Shown piece by piece: positions 18,601 through 26,524 of a DNA stretch of 64,000 nucleotides (the stretch's first letter is position 1; the number at the start of each line of letters is the position of its first letter). This DNA comes from GCA-020344555 sp964405925. GTDB taxonomy: Bacteria > Planctomycetota > Phycisphaerae > UBA1845. The stretch spans positions 14,978 through 78,977 of the forward strand of contig CAYOQG010000001.1 in the NCBI GenBank assembly GCA_964405925.1, written 5' to 3'. The notes under the pieces are model-generated. The model did no database searches. It saw only the letters and a program-made list of their open reading frames with translations, and was not told where the DNA came from. Made by a program: the position numbers and the translations under genes.

Positions 18601-19226
18601 ACGGTCGGCCGGTCCGCTTCGACGTGACGACGGCGGACAATTGTGTTGAGGCTGAGCTTACGGATAGTGATATCATCATCATAACTGCTGATAGTGGAAG
18701 TCTCGTCACAGTGACACCACTACCCACTGATGCAGTCACGATCACGGCACCCGGATCTGCCATGATTATGGGATGGTTCACTGCGACGGACGAGTGCAAC
18801 AACGTGAGCGATCCATTCGAGTTCAACATCTCCGCGAAGCTTGGCAAGGAGGCCTGCTCGCAGGGGTTCTGGAAGAATAACTCCGAAGACTGGGGTCCGG
18901 CGGGCTACAGCCGCGATGACGTGCTGCTCGAGGCTTTTGGGGTCACAGACTTGTCGTCGCCTGAGATACCTGCGGGCTTTGATCCGGGCCTGACAATGAT
19001 GCAAGCGCTGCAGAATACGGGCGGATCGTTCAATCAAACGCTCATACAGGGTGTGGGGGCGTTGCTTAACGCAGCCCACCCTGGGGTCGACTTCCCGCTT
19101 CGGGCCGTGGATGTGCAGGCGGCCATGCAGGCGGCGTTTGCGGGAGAGATCACCTTCGAGGAAGCCCGGGCCTATTTCAACTTCGGCAACGCGGCGGAGG
19201 CAGAGTGTGGTTGTCCGATAAGCTGA
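15657..19226 (+). CDS. Secreted HYR-repeat protein with C-terminal CSQGFWKNN domain
   Basis: 1,189 residues. Signal peptide (LWLGCATACLCLGVIALA), then an N-terminal domain (~35-330) of unknown type with NPAVDATGVLFRAS and a DDPWGWNTGTGG region. A linker of Ig-like character follows. The core is seven clear HYR-like repeats of ~78 residues (PxLxGVPADxTVECDxxPxP ... RTWxATDxCGN ... VVDTT) plus one diverged copy. The last ~130 residues begin CSQGFWKNN and contain QGVGALLNAAHPGVDF, similar to the QGYWKNH-type domain of other surface proteins. GGGGG at 15644-15648 sits eight bases before ATG 15657. It follows the Cys-repeat gene by 80 bp on the same strand, so the two may form an operon. Probably adhesion or surface structure. 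Confidence 0.82.
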   Translation: MKSFEPGSHRPNLRLWLGCATACLCLGVIALAQTLPGTASPGNPFEVHGLLYSGSAPSGFPLGDAWAQGVSYLGVLDHDGNPAVDATGVLFRASRQVDPNWGKDGDGVDPTLFAGGYKNSDLIGATDDPWGWNTGTGGPQKNDITNAYFHTRVDPATGDRWVFVGAETRAINGDSHVDFEFNQAGVIMIGDVDGELIGLGPDGGRTVNDFLISIDFEQGGEYPTASVRFWDGGSFELVSAPGTIYSAANLVDIPHGADGAWKHFTDDGAETDVLTRLQLVEGAANLSALGVGVDPCETDATFMVKTRSSDSWTADLKDFAIVRFPLEPPPELEMTTPELVCAGASFDATVHELTGLHNTTFEWTISGCGSIVTHPTATTVTVHADVACNCEITLGVMVTGGECAHVVSSQVTVAVDDSVFPTLSSEPPDITVECDDVPPAVELTASDDCTDPDVEFSETTEAGACTGNSIIARTWSTADDCENVTSHRQLVTVVDTTQPTLSGVPADAGVSCDAVPDPAVVTAFDNCSEAGVELSESITPGDCDGAYTITRTWTATDECGNASTEAQTISVFDDTAPVLDGVPADTLVECDAIPGPPEVTASDNCSTAVVQLDELAEPGQCVGESTVTRTWTATDDCSNQASQAQVITVVDTTAPVLIGVPANVTVECDAIPDPPEVAATDNCSDPVVELIEEVEPGAGAGKSMITRTWVATDACGNQTRETQIITVVDTTPPQLQGVPVDMTVECDSVPEAPVVTATDNCANPPVGFAEDVTPGDCTGRLIITRTWTAIDDCGNQATQTQTITVVDTTPPVFESMPVDFSSECDTVPLPVDVTATDNCATASVELEEVTEPGDCIGASTITRTWTATDDCGNQTRHVQVVSVVDTTAPVLSDDPEDIVVECDSVPAARSLTASDNCDRDVSVNPGEETIPGDCSANYDVLRTWTATDDCGNESGVNQIVAVLDTTPPSISLRPNHTQYICDGRPVRFDVTTADNCVEAELTDSDIIIITADSGSLVTVTPLPTDAVTITAPGSAMIMGWFTATDECNNVSDPFEFNISAKLGKEACSQGFWKNNSEDWGPAGYSRDDVLLEAFGVTDLSSPEIPAGFDPGLTMMQALQNTGGSFNQTLIQGVGALLNAAHPGVDFPLRAVDVQAAMQAAFAGEITFEEARAYFNFGNAAEAECGCPIS

Positions 19227-19262
19227 CGCGTTGTGGCAGTTTCCTAGACCGCGCAGCAGCAG

Positions 19263-19298
19263 CCCCCTTCCCTCCCTTGCCAAAGGGGGAGAAGGGGG
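19263..19298. terminator. Hairpin between convergent genes (bidirectional terminator candidate)
   Basis: A 16-base C/T-rich arm (19263-19278), a GCCA loop and a 16-base G/A-rich arm (19283-19298) pair almost fully. The hairpin lies between the convergent HYR and metallopeptidase genes, where either transcript could end. Confidence 0.5.
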
Positions 19299-19328
19299 CA
19301 TTAAGTGACATAAGACGATGGCCCCGTC

Positions 19329-22300
19329 TTAGAATCCGCCGTATTCGTCGAGCTCCGGTTTCAGGATCCGCTCGATGCGCGACTTGCAGGACGCCAGGTG
19401 CGACTCCGAGGCAAAGTCAAGCTTGCCGGTATCCAAAACCTTCACGATTCTTTGGTTAAGCTGCCGCAAGCAGTTCTGCAACATCGCGTGCAGGTCGGGT
19501 GACACCACCACGCCGGGCCTGGTCCGCACCAGCGGCTCCATGAGATTCAGGTACTCGCGTTGGAGCGACCTTCGGACACTCGAGATCGCCGGCGACGAAT
19601 CGGTCCATGCACCCTTACCGACCTTGCTCGCATTGATCGAATCACCCCAGCAAGCCTCCTGCAAGCTCTGCAGATACTCCGCCACCGTGAACTTGTCGTC
19701 CGCCGTGGTTTTCATCTCCGCGTTGTGAATGCGGGTCAGCGTACCGGGGAACAGTCGATCCATGAGGTTGTACCATTGCAGCACGGAGATCAGACGATAA
19801 ACCGGGAAGTCGATTGAGAAGCTGACCTCCATACCCTCATGCCACCAGCGCGGCGCCATCAGGCGGTTCAGGAGTTCGGGTGGGAACGAGAAGAACTCGT
19901 CCTGATACAGATGGTCGGCAATGAACTTCAGCGACCGCCGCTGAAGGTCGGGGTCCACCAGTTCCAGCGGCATCGCGGCATCCGAATCACCCCGGTGGCT
20001 CCGATTCATATATTGGCCGCCGATGTAACGACCGACATAGTCCAGAACAAAGGCCTTCTCCACAATCAAGGTGATGAACGCCGACCGCAGGTGATACCAG
20101 CTTTCGCCATCCTTGACACCCCAATCGAGGATGTTGTCCATTCGCTTGTCGACGACCTCCATCCTCGCATTGGCCCACTCGATCGGATCACTGGCCATGT
20201 CAAAACGGTTGCTGCGCGGGTCAAGGCCCAGAGCCGTCGTATCCTCGTCCGTGGCGTAGGCCAATTCGGGTTCCGACGCCCGTGAGGCAATCGCGTGGAG
20301 CATCTTCTTCTCAGCCGCGTCGGGACCGGTAAATGTTGGACCCGATGGTTTCTTCTCCGGCTTGTCAGAGGTGGCGGCCTCCGCCATCATCGCCTCGGCG
20401 GCACCCGACTCGATTATCTTCCTGACCTCGGGTGGGAGCTTATCGAGGACCTCCTGGGGGATCTTCTCCAGCGGATTCTCTTTGGCGGCAGCCTCCCCGC
20501 CTTCGGCGTGCTCCTCCGATTCTTTCTCCTCTTCCTCCTTGCCTTCCTTCTCCTGTGGTTTGTAGGACCCGTCGGCGGGACGGTAGCCGTACTCGATCGC
20601 CCAGTAGTCCCATGGTCCGAGGGTTGGAGTAATGAAATGCCCCTCTGTGGCATTTTCTGCAAAGAAGAGGACAGGGTTATAATCCATAAAGGATCCGACG
20701 AGGGCTTCACCCGTTGCCCGACGCTTTTTGATCTCTTCAAGGGTATAGATCGAGCTGGCTTTGAAGTTGTGCCGCAGACCGAGGGTGTGGCCGACCTCGT
20801 GGGCGACGACCTCCTTGATTGTGTCGTAGAGGAAGCGATCGATCACCTCCGGCGGCTGGTCTGTGAGCATGGTGTGGGCGACGGCCATTTGGTGTTTCAT
20901 GCCCTCGGCGTAGTCGCAACCGACGTACCCCCGGTCGCGCATCCGCTGACGCATTTTTTCTCGAAGGGCCGGGTCATGGTTATGACCGAAGGAGAAGGTC
21001 TCCCAGTCGTGCTGGGGTCGCTTCCACTGCGGGTGCTTTTCCAAGAACTCACGCATGACCGGATCGTTCAGCTTCGTGGCCATGGCTGCGGGCGGGAGCA
21101 TCCGCTCCGCCTCCTGCTGGAAAACCCGCACCATGGAGTCGTCGAAGATGATGTCGGCGTCGTAGATTTCTCCGGTGAAAGGATTGGACCGGTGTGGTCC
21201 CATGGCGAAGCTGGCGCCGGTCACGATCCAGCGGAAGAAGCTGTAACGCATGTCCTCTGGATCGAGATCCTTCCACTCGTTGTCGTCGGTCTGCTGCCGG
21301 ACCTCGACGGCGTTGACGAAGCCAACTTTCTCGAATGCTTTGTTCCATTCGAGGATGCCGTCGCGAACCGCCTTGCGGAACTTCACCGGGACGGTCTTCT
21401 CGATGTAAAAGATGATCGGCTGCTTCGGCTCACACTTGGGCAGGCTGGGATCGCGCTTCTCCAGGTTCCAGCGGTCGATGTAGCGATTGAAGATGTCGCG
21501 CTCGTCAACGGGTTTTGACCAGTCCTGATTCGTGGTCAAGAAGTACCCCACGCGGTCGTCGGCGATGCGGGGCTTGTAGCCCGTTTTGGGGAGCTTCCAG
21601 AAGCTGAAATGCACCTGCTTCTTCTCATACGACCCGGGCGGCGACATTTGCCGCATGGCAAGCTCGACGCCGATCTCGACGTTGAGTTCGAAAGCTTTCT
21701 TCTTGATCCACTTGCTGAGGGATGCGTTGACCGACCCTCCACCAGGCCCGCCACCGAACGGCATGGCGGCCATCCAGGCGATGTCGGCGAAGTTGGACTT
21801 GAGCATTCCCTCGAGGTCAATCACGGGGTCGCCCTGGGGCGCCTTGGTGACGATGGGGACAGCCACTCGAATCCGATCAGGATAGGTTCGGCGCACCACG
21901 TCGCTGACCGTATCCTTGTCGTTGGCCACGAAGCCCGTTTCCGGCTCGATGAGAAGCAGTTGCTTATCCAGCGTCTCCCATCGAACGACGCGCTCCTCGA
22001 GGGGGAAGCCGGTAAAGAACCCGCCGCCGGAGAAGCTGACCGACAGCATGAAGTTCTCGCCCAAGAAGCCCTTTGGGATCTGGCACAGCAGCTTTTCGCT
22101 GTCCTTACCTTTGGCGCCGGCGGGGTAGGACCATAGGGTAAAGAGACCCTTCTGTGCCTCCATGTCCTTGGTGACATCCTCGAACTTGGGGAACTCGGGT
22201 TTGTCTTCGGGCCCGTTGGGCCCCTTCCCTTGAGCCATCTTGATCATTTCGGACATATCCAGCGCTTGATCGCCCGACGGCGGACCCGCCTCTGAGCTCA

Positions 22301-22349
22301 TCCAGGCCAGCGAGACCGCCACACAGCAGGTGGAAATGCGGCGAAGCAT
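19329..22349 (-). CDS. Zinc-dependent metallopeptidase (DUF5117/DUF4953 type)
   Basis: 1,006-residue exported peptidase. A short signal (LRRISTCCVAVSLAWMSSEA) precedes a DUF5117-like N-terminal beta domain (~70-300: LLLIEPETGFVAND, RVAVPIVTKAPQGDPVIDL). A DUF4953-type catalytic domain follows, with HEVGHTLGLRHN at 517-528. His517, His521 and His527 fit the metzincin HExxHxxGxxH zinc site with Glu518 as catalyst; a Met (SFMDYNP) follows as a Met-turn candidate. An acidic/Lys-rich insert (about 605-650: KEGKEEEEKESEEHAEGG) interrupts the downstream part. AGGAGG stands five bases before ATG 22349, the best ribosome site in the window. Substrate unknown. It is convergent with the HYR gene. Confidence 0.88.
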   Translation of the reverse strand: MLRRISTCCVAVSLAWMSSEAGPPSGDQALDMSEMIKMAQGKGPNGPEDKPEFPKFEDVTKDMEAQKGLFTLWSYPAGAKGKDSEKLLCQIPKGFLGENFMLSVSFSGGGFFTGFPLEERVVRWETLDKQLLLIEPETGFVANDKDTVSDVVRRTYPDRIRVAVPIVTKAPQGDPVIDLEGMLKSNFADIAWMAAMPFGGGPGGGSVNASLSKWIKKKAFELNVEIGVELAMRQMSPPGSYEKKQVHFSFWKLPKTGYKPRIADDRVGYFLTTNQDWSKPVDERDIFNRYIDRWNLEKRDPSLPKCEPKQPIIFYIEKTVPVKFRKAVRDGILEWNKAFEKVGFVNAVEVRQQTDDNEWKDLDPEDMRYSFFRWIVTGASFAMGPHRSNPFTGEIYDADIIFDDSMVRVFQQEAERMLPPAAMATKLNDPVMREFLEKHPQWKRPQHDWETFSFGHNHDPALREKMRQRMRDRGYVGCDYAEGMKHQMAVAHTMLTDQPPEVIDRFLYDTIKEVVAHEVGHTLGLRHNFKASSIYTLEEIKKRRATGEALVGSFMDYNPVLFFAENATEGHFITPTLGPWDYWAIEYGYRPADGSYKPQEKEGKEEEEKESEEHAEGGEAAAKENPLEKIPQEVLDKLPPEVRKIIESGAAEAMMAEAATSDKPEKKPSGPTFTGPDAAEKKMLHAIASRASEPELAYATDEDTTALGLDPRSNRFDMASDPIEWANARMEVVDKRMDNILDWGVKDGESWYHLRSAFITLIVEKAFVLDYVGRYIGGQYMNRSHRGDSDAAMPLELVDPDLQRRSLKFIADHLYQDEFFSFPPELLNRLMAPRWWHEGMEVSFSIDFPVYRLISVLQWYNLMDRLFPGTLTRIHNAEMKTTADDKFTVAEYLQSLQEACWGDSINASKVGKGAWTDSSPAISSVRRSLQREYLNLMEPLVRTRPGVVVSPDLHAMLQNCLRQLNQRIVKVLDTGKLDFASESHLASCKSRIERILKPELDEYGGF

Positions 22350-23112
22350 GTGTTACCTCCTCTTCTTTTCTATGAATGCAACCGCCGGTGACGCCCCAAG
22401 ACACCACTTCTTTGAGCGCCAACATGGCGACACTTTTGGGAAACCACTGTTGAAATTCGACGAGTTCGACCCTCAGTAACAAGCCCGGCCTATCAGGATA
22501 CCTCTATGACCAAGCGGCGAAAACCAGCTGCCCGCGGCAAAGCTGTAAGTTTCGGTCAGGACTTGTCACGGTCATCGATCGACTTTCGAGTCTGTGGCAC
22601 CTTCGATGCACGTCGCTCCAATGACAACATGTAGGCCTGTGCTCACGTTGTCCAACGGCCGGTCCACCGAACGGGGGTCACCCCAACGAGGCAAAGCACC
22701 ACTCTTGCAGTTCGAAGCCGCGGCGTACGGCACGCCTGCGGACCGCGCGAACGCTCTTGCCGGTCGCTCGTTCCAGCGGCGCTTGTTCGGTATCGGCGCG
22801 AGGCAAGGCTGAGCATCAGACGTAGCATCGCCTGCAGAAGCGTCAAGAAACCAACCGCTTGCCACGCGGCTCCCGATGGGTCCGCTTTCCCAGTATTGAT
22901 GCGACCGCTGGATTCGCCACCATGGTTGGCAAACCGTGTTGCCAGGGCTGATGTGCCTAGCATCAGCTATCGATTCATACTCTGTGGTTCGACACGATTC
23001 TCGCCGACGACAGTAGCACGTACGAAGCGTGTGCGATATGCTTCCTGCGTGTTTGGGCTGAGCCGGCTGATGTCGGCCGGCATGTTCAACGTATACGAGT
23101 GGGAGAAAAACG
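22350..23112. other. Intergenic region
   Basis: 763 bp between divergent genes. No convincing coding sequence; an 822-base frame on the minus strand crosses it but lies antisense to the lipoprotein gene. A GCCGGC/GCCGGC hairpin lies at about 23060-23080, just before the lipoprotein's ribosome binding site. Confidence 0.35.
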
Positions 23113-23667
23113 ATGACTGGACGGACAAAGTACCTTTGGGTTATGGTCGGCGCGGTTACAGTGGCCACATGGCAGCTCAGTGGTTGCAGTTTGGCGCCCC
23201 TGATCCCCATCGATGTGCCTCTCAGCGCGAGTCTGGCTGAGTTCAGCGTACAGGGTGGCGCAGCCGCCAAGAGCAGCGGAACCGCCTCATTCGAAACCGG
23301 GGGAATCTCCGTCGGCCGGGGAACGATTGAGCTTGATCCGAGTGTCATTACTGTTACACCAGCGAACGGTGCAGGGAGCAAGGGCCGCCTCAACTACCAG
23401 GAAACGAGCACGCTCACCATTACCGTCTGGATTGCCCCGATCGATGACGCGGACACGGTCTGTGACACAGGGGAGCAGTACGGACCGTTCGATGTTACCC
23501 TGGATGAGAATTACGTGCCGGTGTCGATCAGCCCCTCGAGCGTTACGTTGTCACAGACGACGCTGGACCTGCTAAACGCGGGTCAGTTCAGCCTGTGCAT
23601 CGAGGTAGCCTCACCGATCGACGGAACCGTGACCATCGCCAGCCTGACGCTCAACCTCGGACTGTAA
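23113..23667 (+). CDS. Putative lipoprotein, beta-rich (184 aa)
   Basis: 184 residues with a lipoprotein signal: MTGRTKYLWVMVGAV... and lipobox LSGC, so Cys25 would be lipidated. The mature part is Ser/Thr/Val-rich and beta-like (ISVGRGTIELDPSVITVTP, TSTLTITVWIAPID, NGTVTIASLTLNL-type ending). No known catalytic motif. GGGAG seven bases before ATG 23113 supports the start. I do not recognise the family; the pattern suits a small surface-exposed beta-sandwich. Confidence 0.7.
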   Translation: MTGRTKYLWVMVGAVTVATWQLSGCSLAPLIPIDVPLSASLAEFSVQGGAAAKSSGTASFETGGISVGRGTIELDPSVITVTPANGAGSKGRLNYQETSTLTITVWIAPIDDADTVCDTGEQYGPFDVTLDENYVPVSISPSSVTLSQTTLDLLNAGQFSLCIEVASPIDGTVTIASLTLNLGL

Positions 23668-24166
23668 CGGCCCGAAAGTCCGGTAAGAACTCGCTGGCGC
23701 GCATTCGTGCGAGCCGCGGGCCGGCAGCCCGCGCGGCGGCCACGGTCGGGACAAGCTCCGTGATCCGTACAGAGGCAAGGGCTGACGCTGCGCTGAGAAG
23801 GGCGGGGTCCGTCGTTTTGGAGGCGGCAAGAGCAAGACAGGCACGACGAACCCGGCCCAGGGGCGAGAGTCACGGCGAGATAGGGTTTTTGTGCTTGAGT
23901 CGGGTGGGTGGGCTGAGTACGATCGCAGGTTGACGTTTGATAACTGGGAAATGTTGGCGTAAACGTTTGTCGTCTCAGGGCCTGTGGCTGCCGGCTTTAT
24001 CGCTGTGAAAGATGCGTCCAGGCACGCATTCCGACCTTGGCTGGGTCTTCTGGTGGCACCGGCTGGGCCGACCGGTAGCAGTAGGACATGATTGTCTGCG
24101 GAAACGTGTTGGATGCCCTAGCACAATTTCCACAGAATGTGACACAACCCCGAATAGGACGAACAC
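23668..24166. other. Intergenic region with dispersed repeat copy 1
   Basis: 499 bp. It contains the first copy of a ~79-bp structured repeat (23682-23760). No gene recognised. AGGA eight bases before ATG 24167 serves the next lipoprotein. Confidence 0.4.
23682..23760. repeat. Structured dispersed repeat, copy 1
   Basis: About 79 bp sharing roughly 85% identity with 25072-25150. Two hairpins: CGCGC-ATTC-GTGCG, and a 7-bp GC stem with loop CGGCA or TGGCA depending on copy. One base pair of the first stem differs between copies in a compensating way. Confidence 0.7.
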
Positions 24167-24937
24167 ATGACACACTGCCAAATCTATCGGAATCACTGTA
24201 AAGATGGTACTCAGCGGCACATTTTCGCTATATCGTGTCTCTTGCTGATGTCTTCTGGTTGTGCCCCGACAGCAAGCTTTGTCTATCATCCCTCAAAGCT
24301 GTCTTACGGGATCGAAGGTCTTGGGCGGAAAAAGCTATTGGTTCTTCGTTTCCAAGACGCCAGAGAACGAGCAGGAAAAGACCCGAAACTCATAGGCAAA
24401 TGTGGCCCTTTAATATCTATCTACGCGGATAAAACGGTCACCGAAGTTGTCACTTCAGCTGTTGCCTCTGAGTTGAAATCTGCAGGGTTCAGCGTTGACA
24501 CCCTGGGTGCTCAAGCTGGGGTTCGGAAGGAAGACATCGCGAAGTTGCTGACCGAGTATGGGGCCAAGCCAGGCGAAACACCGAAGGCCGTCATCTGGGG
24601 TACGATAAACAAATTCTTTTACCGGGGAGGATCGTTCAACAAAGCCACAGTTGAGATTGTATTTGATCTTGTCGCTCCAGACGGTAGACATCCGATCCAC
24701 TCAAACCAACAGTCTTGTACTGCATCAGCTAGAGGTGAGCACCTTGCAGTCGAGCTTTTCACTCCCTTGGTGATGACGGGACATTTTGAGCGGAACTTTG
24801 CCGTCTCTTTACTTACAGAGTGTATGCAGAAGACCGTTCGGCAGGGACTGACTGATCAGGAACTGGTTCAGAAGATTCGTCGCATCTTCAGTGAGCCGAG
24901 CAAGCAAACGTTGGAATTAAGTCCTGCCACGCCATAG
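24167..24937 (+). CDS. Putative lipoprotein (256 aa), YajG-like in layout
   Basis: 256 residues with a lipoprotein signal ending LMSSGC; the lipidated Cys would be about residue 32. The mature protein begins with a strand-rich segment (KLLVLRFQDARERAG). It continues with VTSAVASELKSAGFSV, a pattern seen in outer-membrane lipoproteins such as YajG or GNA1162-like proteins that bind sugar polymers or act in assembly. A helical tail (QELVQKIRRIFSE) closes it. Base composition is noticeably lower in GC than the neighbours, which may mark transfer. AGGA eight bases before ATG 24167 supports the start. Function not known; the YajG comparison is by layout only. Confidence 0.7.
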   Translation: MTHCQIYRNHCKDGTQRHIFAISCLLLMSSGCAPTASFVYHPSKLSYGIEGLGRKKLLVLRFQDARERAGKDPKLIGKCGPLISIYADKTVTEVVTSAVASELKSAGFSVDTLGAQAGVRKEDIAKLLTEYGAKPGETPKAVIWGTINKFFYRGGSFNKATVEIVFDLVAPDGRHPIHSNQQSCTASARGEHLAVELFTPLVMTGHFERNFAVSLLTECMQKTVRQGLTDQELVQKIRRIFSEPSKQTLELSPATP

Positions 24938-25446
24938 TGGTTCGGGAGTGTACAGGGTTTCTGAGCTCACAGGTCGACGTCGGAGAAGAGGCAACGTAGT
25001 TGACAGTGCTCTGTCACTCCGATTCTGCGTCAGGACGCTTCTCGTCTCGCTCGGGAATATGCCAAATATGCAGTAAGAAGTCGCTGGCGGGCATTAGCCC
25101 GAGCCGCGGGCTGGCAGCCCGCGCGGCGTGCAAGGTCCGGACAAGCTCGACGAACCTGCGCCCGGTGGGATGGGTCCGCCGCAAAGGCGGACCCGTGTGA
25201 CTTCGCCAATCGGCCCGCTTTCGGCGGGTCCTTGACGAACCACCCGCGCGCGGTGCGTCAGAGGCCCGCGCCGCCGCCCTTGGGTCGACAAACCGTCAAG
25301 GACCCGTTGTTTCGCCCACGGGGTACGAGGGTTAATGCCTCATCGAAACGGGCCTGCCTGGTCACGTCCATCGACAGGACTTCCCACGTCCAGTCCGATA
25401 CCTACGGTAAGGCTTAGCATCGAAAACACGTAGTGCCAGCTCAGTG
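24938..25446. other. Intergenic region with dispersed repeat copy 2 and hairpins
   Basis: 509 bp between convergent lipoprotein genes. It holds repeat copy 2 (25072-25150) and a 9-bp hairpin (GGGTCCGCC 25172-25180, loop GCAAA, GGCGGACCC 25186-25194). A second hairpin (CCCGC/GCGGG) lies near 25217-25232. No gene recognised. Confidence 0.45.
25072..25150. repeat. Structured dispersed repeat, copy 2
   Basis: Same element as 23682-23760 and in the same orientation. Its first stem reads CGGGC-ATTA-GCCCG, its second CGCGGGC-TGGCA-GCCCGCG. Confidence 0.7.
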
Positions 25447-25986
25447 TCAAGCCACGATCCTAGTAGTCCCGACTAGTACATGCGCCACGGAACGGCTCCG
25501 GTCGAGTTGTCTAATAAGCGCATTGCCCGTTGAAGGCAAACCCAAGGCCGAAGAGATCGAGTCCGTTCCCTCGAGGTCAATGTGTACCTCTTCAGGGAAT
25601 GTATACATCGCGCCGGTCAACGGGTCAACAATCAACATGCCGATTAGGCCACCAAAGATGATGTTCCCCCAATACCACGCGCAGATACGGCTTGGAATCC
25701 GGACTTCTTTTTCCTCGTAACCTTCGGCCTGCGCACGTGCCGTAAGATCAGCGCCCAGGAAATAACCACGGCCTCTCTTTAGCTCAATCGACGTCGGGGT
25801 TCGCGTTCGGTGTATGACTTGTCCGCCTTTGGAGATGATCTCTATTTGTGCGCCGTCCGGGTTCGATGTGATGTAAACCACTTGGCTCGAGCCGGCTATT
25901 ATGCTAGCACACCCTACGTTGAAAGCGAGAAGTAGGAACGAAACAGCCACCAGGGCACACACGCCGATGTGTCGGGAGTACTTCAT
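25447..25986 (-). CDS. Putative lipoprotein with PEGA-like segment (179 aa)
   Basis: 179 residues. A lipoprotein signal (MKYSRHIGVCALVAVSFLLL) ends with lipobox NVGC, lipidating about Cys25. The next part (VVYITSNPDGAQIEI ... TPTSIELKRG) follows the PEGA-type pattern of small surface beta domains. A hydrophobic stretch (WYWGNIIFGGLIGMLIVDP) may be a membrane helix, as in short lipoproteins that carry a second anchor. ATG 25986 has AAGGAG nine bases upstream; the in-frame extension to 26067 lacks signal character and was rejected. GC is lower than in most neighbours. Function unknown. Confidence 0.75.
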   Translation of the reverse strand: MKYSRHIGVCALVAVSFLLLAFNVGCASIIAGSSQVVYITSNPDGAQIEIISKGGQVIHRTRTPTSIELKRGRGYFLGADLTARAQAEGYEEKEVRIPSRICAWYWGNIIFGGLIGMLIVDPLTGAMYTFPEEVHIDLEGTDSISSALGLPSTGNALIRQLDRSRSVAHVLVGTTRIVA

Positions 25987-26524
25987 GTCCGTTTTCTCCT
26001 TATGAACTATGGGTGGAAGGCTATTCCACGAAGTCAAAAACGCTTTCTGCCCCGCGATCCAAATCACGGGTTGCTAGGCCGTGAGATGGTGCGCGGAACA
26101 CCACCGTCTCGCGGGCGGCGCCTCGGGCGTCTTGGAACACATAACCGAGTCGAGACGCGAGTGCGTACGCGTGGAGATTTGTTCCCATATGAACCTAGCT
26201 GTAGCATCGCGCAGCCATTTGTCAACCCTGAACGCAAAGTACTTTGTGTATCGGGACACGTGCAACAGCCCGGGTGCAGTCTTGCTTCGCGGGACGTGCT
26301 GGTAGGTTGCGCAGGTAAGGACTAACTCCGAAGTGGGAAGATGGGTATACTTTTTGCGTCGGTTGCCCTCGGGTGAACGCTTCCGTGGGCGGGCCCTATT
26401 CGTTGCGTGAACGCACCTACTCCGGCGCGTCACGACTGCGCCATTCGGCTGCCGATCTGCGCGCCGGGTGGGCACGGCGTTTTGAACCCTGTTTGGCTTG
26501 CATGGCCCCGCGGTGTTCGGGTGC
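25987..26524. other. Intergenic region
   Basis: 538 bp between the PEGA-like lipoprotein gene and the 3' end of murD, both on the minus strand. Short open frames on both strands show no family features. No strong hairpin or promoter was identified. Confidence 0.35.

Noticed and set aside
20295..21518. 407-codon plus-strand frame with hydrophobic stretches
   Set aside because: Mirror of the metallopeptidase gene; the Leu-rich runs are the complement of Glu/Lys-rich coding sequence.
22572..23393. 273-codon minus-strand frame
   Set aside because: Covers the lipoprotein gene in antisense and has no family features; the plus-strand lipobox and ribosome site are much better evidence.
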